Positions 63,871 to 64,000 of a DNA stretch of 64,000 bases are shown here, one piece after another. Made by a program: the position numbers and the translations under genes. The stretch's first letter is position 1; every line of letters starts with the position of its first letter. The notes beneath the pieces were generated by a model that ran no database searches, was not told the DNA's origin, and was given only the letters and a program-made list of their open reading frames with translations. The DNA comes from Flavobacterium sp. MDT1-60 (lineage in GTDB: Bacteria; Bacteroidota; Bacteroidia; Flavobacteriales; Flavobacteriaceae). The stretch is taken from contig NZ_CP062159.1 of NCBI RefSeq assembly GCF_014844035.1, positions 372,001 to 436,000 on the forward strand, read 5' to 3'.

Positions 63871-64000
63871 TTATTGGGCAACTCTAATTTTAGAAACCAT
63901 AAAAGCAATCAAAACACCAAAAATTCCGATAAAGGCAAAAGAAAACTGAAGTCCAAAATTTTGAGCAATATGTCCAATTACAGGAGGTCCCATTAAAAAT
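63871..64000 (-). CDS. MFS transporter, C-terminal end (partial)
   Basis: Reading inward from the right edge on the minus strand, 42 residues end in TAA at 63873-63871: a GPPVIGHIAQNFGLQFSFAF stretch, then a last hydrophobic helix and VSKIRVAQ. The GPPxIGxIA turn before the final helices is typical of major facilitator (YbjJ-like) transporters. Only the last one to two helices are seen, so the substrate cannot be named. Confidence 0.7.
   Translation of the reverse strand, partial: FLMGPPVIGHIAQNFGLQFSFAFIGIFGVLIAFMVSKIRVAQ

Noticed and set aside
1..64000. tRNA, rRNA, insertion sequences, prophage or secretion-system operons.
   Set aside because: I read for cloverleaf-type sequences, transposase motifs and phage genes and found none; T9SS is represented only by cargo proteins.

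Overview
The window is chromosomal DNA of a Bacteroidota bacterium, almost certainly a Flavobacterium or close relative. The DNA is AT-rich with A-rich leaders. Promoter -7 boxes fit the Bacteroidota form TAnnTTTG. Several secreted proteins end in a type A type-IX-secretion (T9SS) sorting domain. Intergenic regions hold short-word hairpins. I see no rRNA, tRNA, CRISPR array, transposase or phage genes.

Layout. 1-4065: the end of the complex I operon (nuoL partial, nuoM, nuoN). 4229-5002: a Bax-inhibitor-1 family membrane protein. 5003-8388: a regulatory region with two LacI-like palindromes, then a secreted pectate lyase. 8467-16141: an ALDH7-type aldehyde dehydrogenase, an NTR-like secreted protein with a probable C-terminal frameshift, a class II cAMP phosphodiesterase, 3-hydroxyanthranilate dioxygenase, a secreted endonuclease/phosphatase-fold protein, an LD-carboxypeptidase, a YraN protein and an ACT-domain protein. 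16468-26753: mfd coupled to a lipoprotein gene, SDR-type L-threonine dehydrogenase, a DUF418 protein, an M1 aminopeptidase and a subtilisin-like lipoprotein. 26754-40014: a surface-protein locus with two giant T9SS leucine-rich-repeat proteins (2105 and 1864 aa) and a fibronectin-III lipoprotein. The two giant genes are preceded by copies of the same 5' module, and the second copy still carries a decayed gene start. 40268-45208: a pair of related secreted TPR-like proteins, a frameshifted metallo-beta-lactamase-fold hydrolase and a coiled-coil membrane protein.

45571-55887 is the SUF iron-sulfur assembly locus: sufA-like, sufB, a flavodoxin-like gene, sufC, sufD, then sufS, a lipoprotein, sufE, a DUF59/SufT-like gene and a DUF2480 gene. 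It is interrupted three times: by a four-helix-bundle (23S-IVS-type) gene between sufC and sufD, by an opposite-strand serine hydrolase between sufD and sufS, and by a GxxExxY gene between sufE and the DUF59 gene. The four-helix-bundle and GxxExxY genes are each enclosed by their own inverted-repeat arms. An ORF-less copy of the first repeat lies in the same locus (55301-55374). This is the most interesting structure in the window. 55967-64000: a DUF3078 protein, hflX, a YD-like secreted protein, a DUF5689 lipoprotein with its TonB-dependent receptor, and the tail of an MFS transporter entering from the right edge.

All functional names come from reading motifs and family resemblance by eye; no searches were run.
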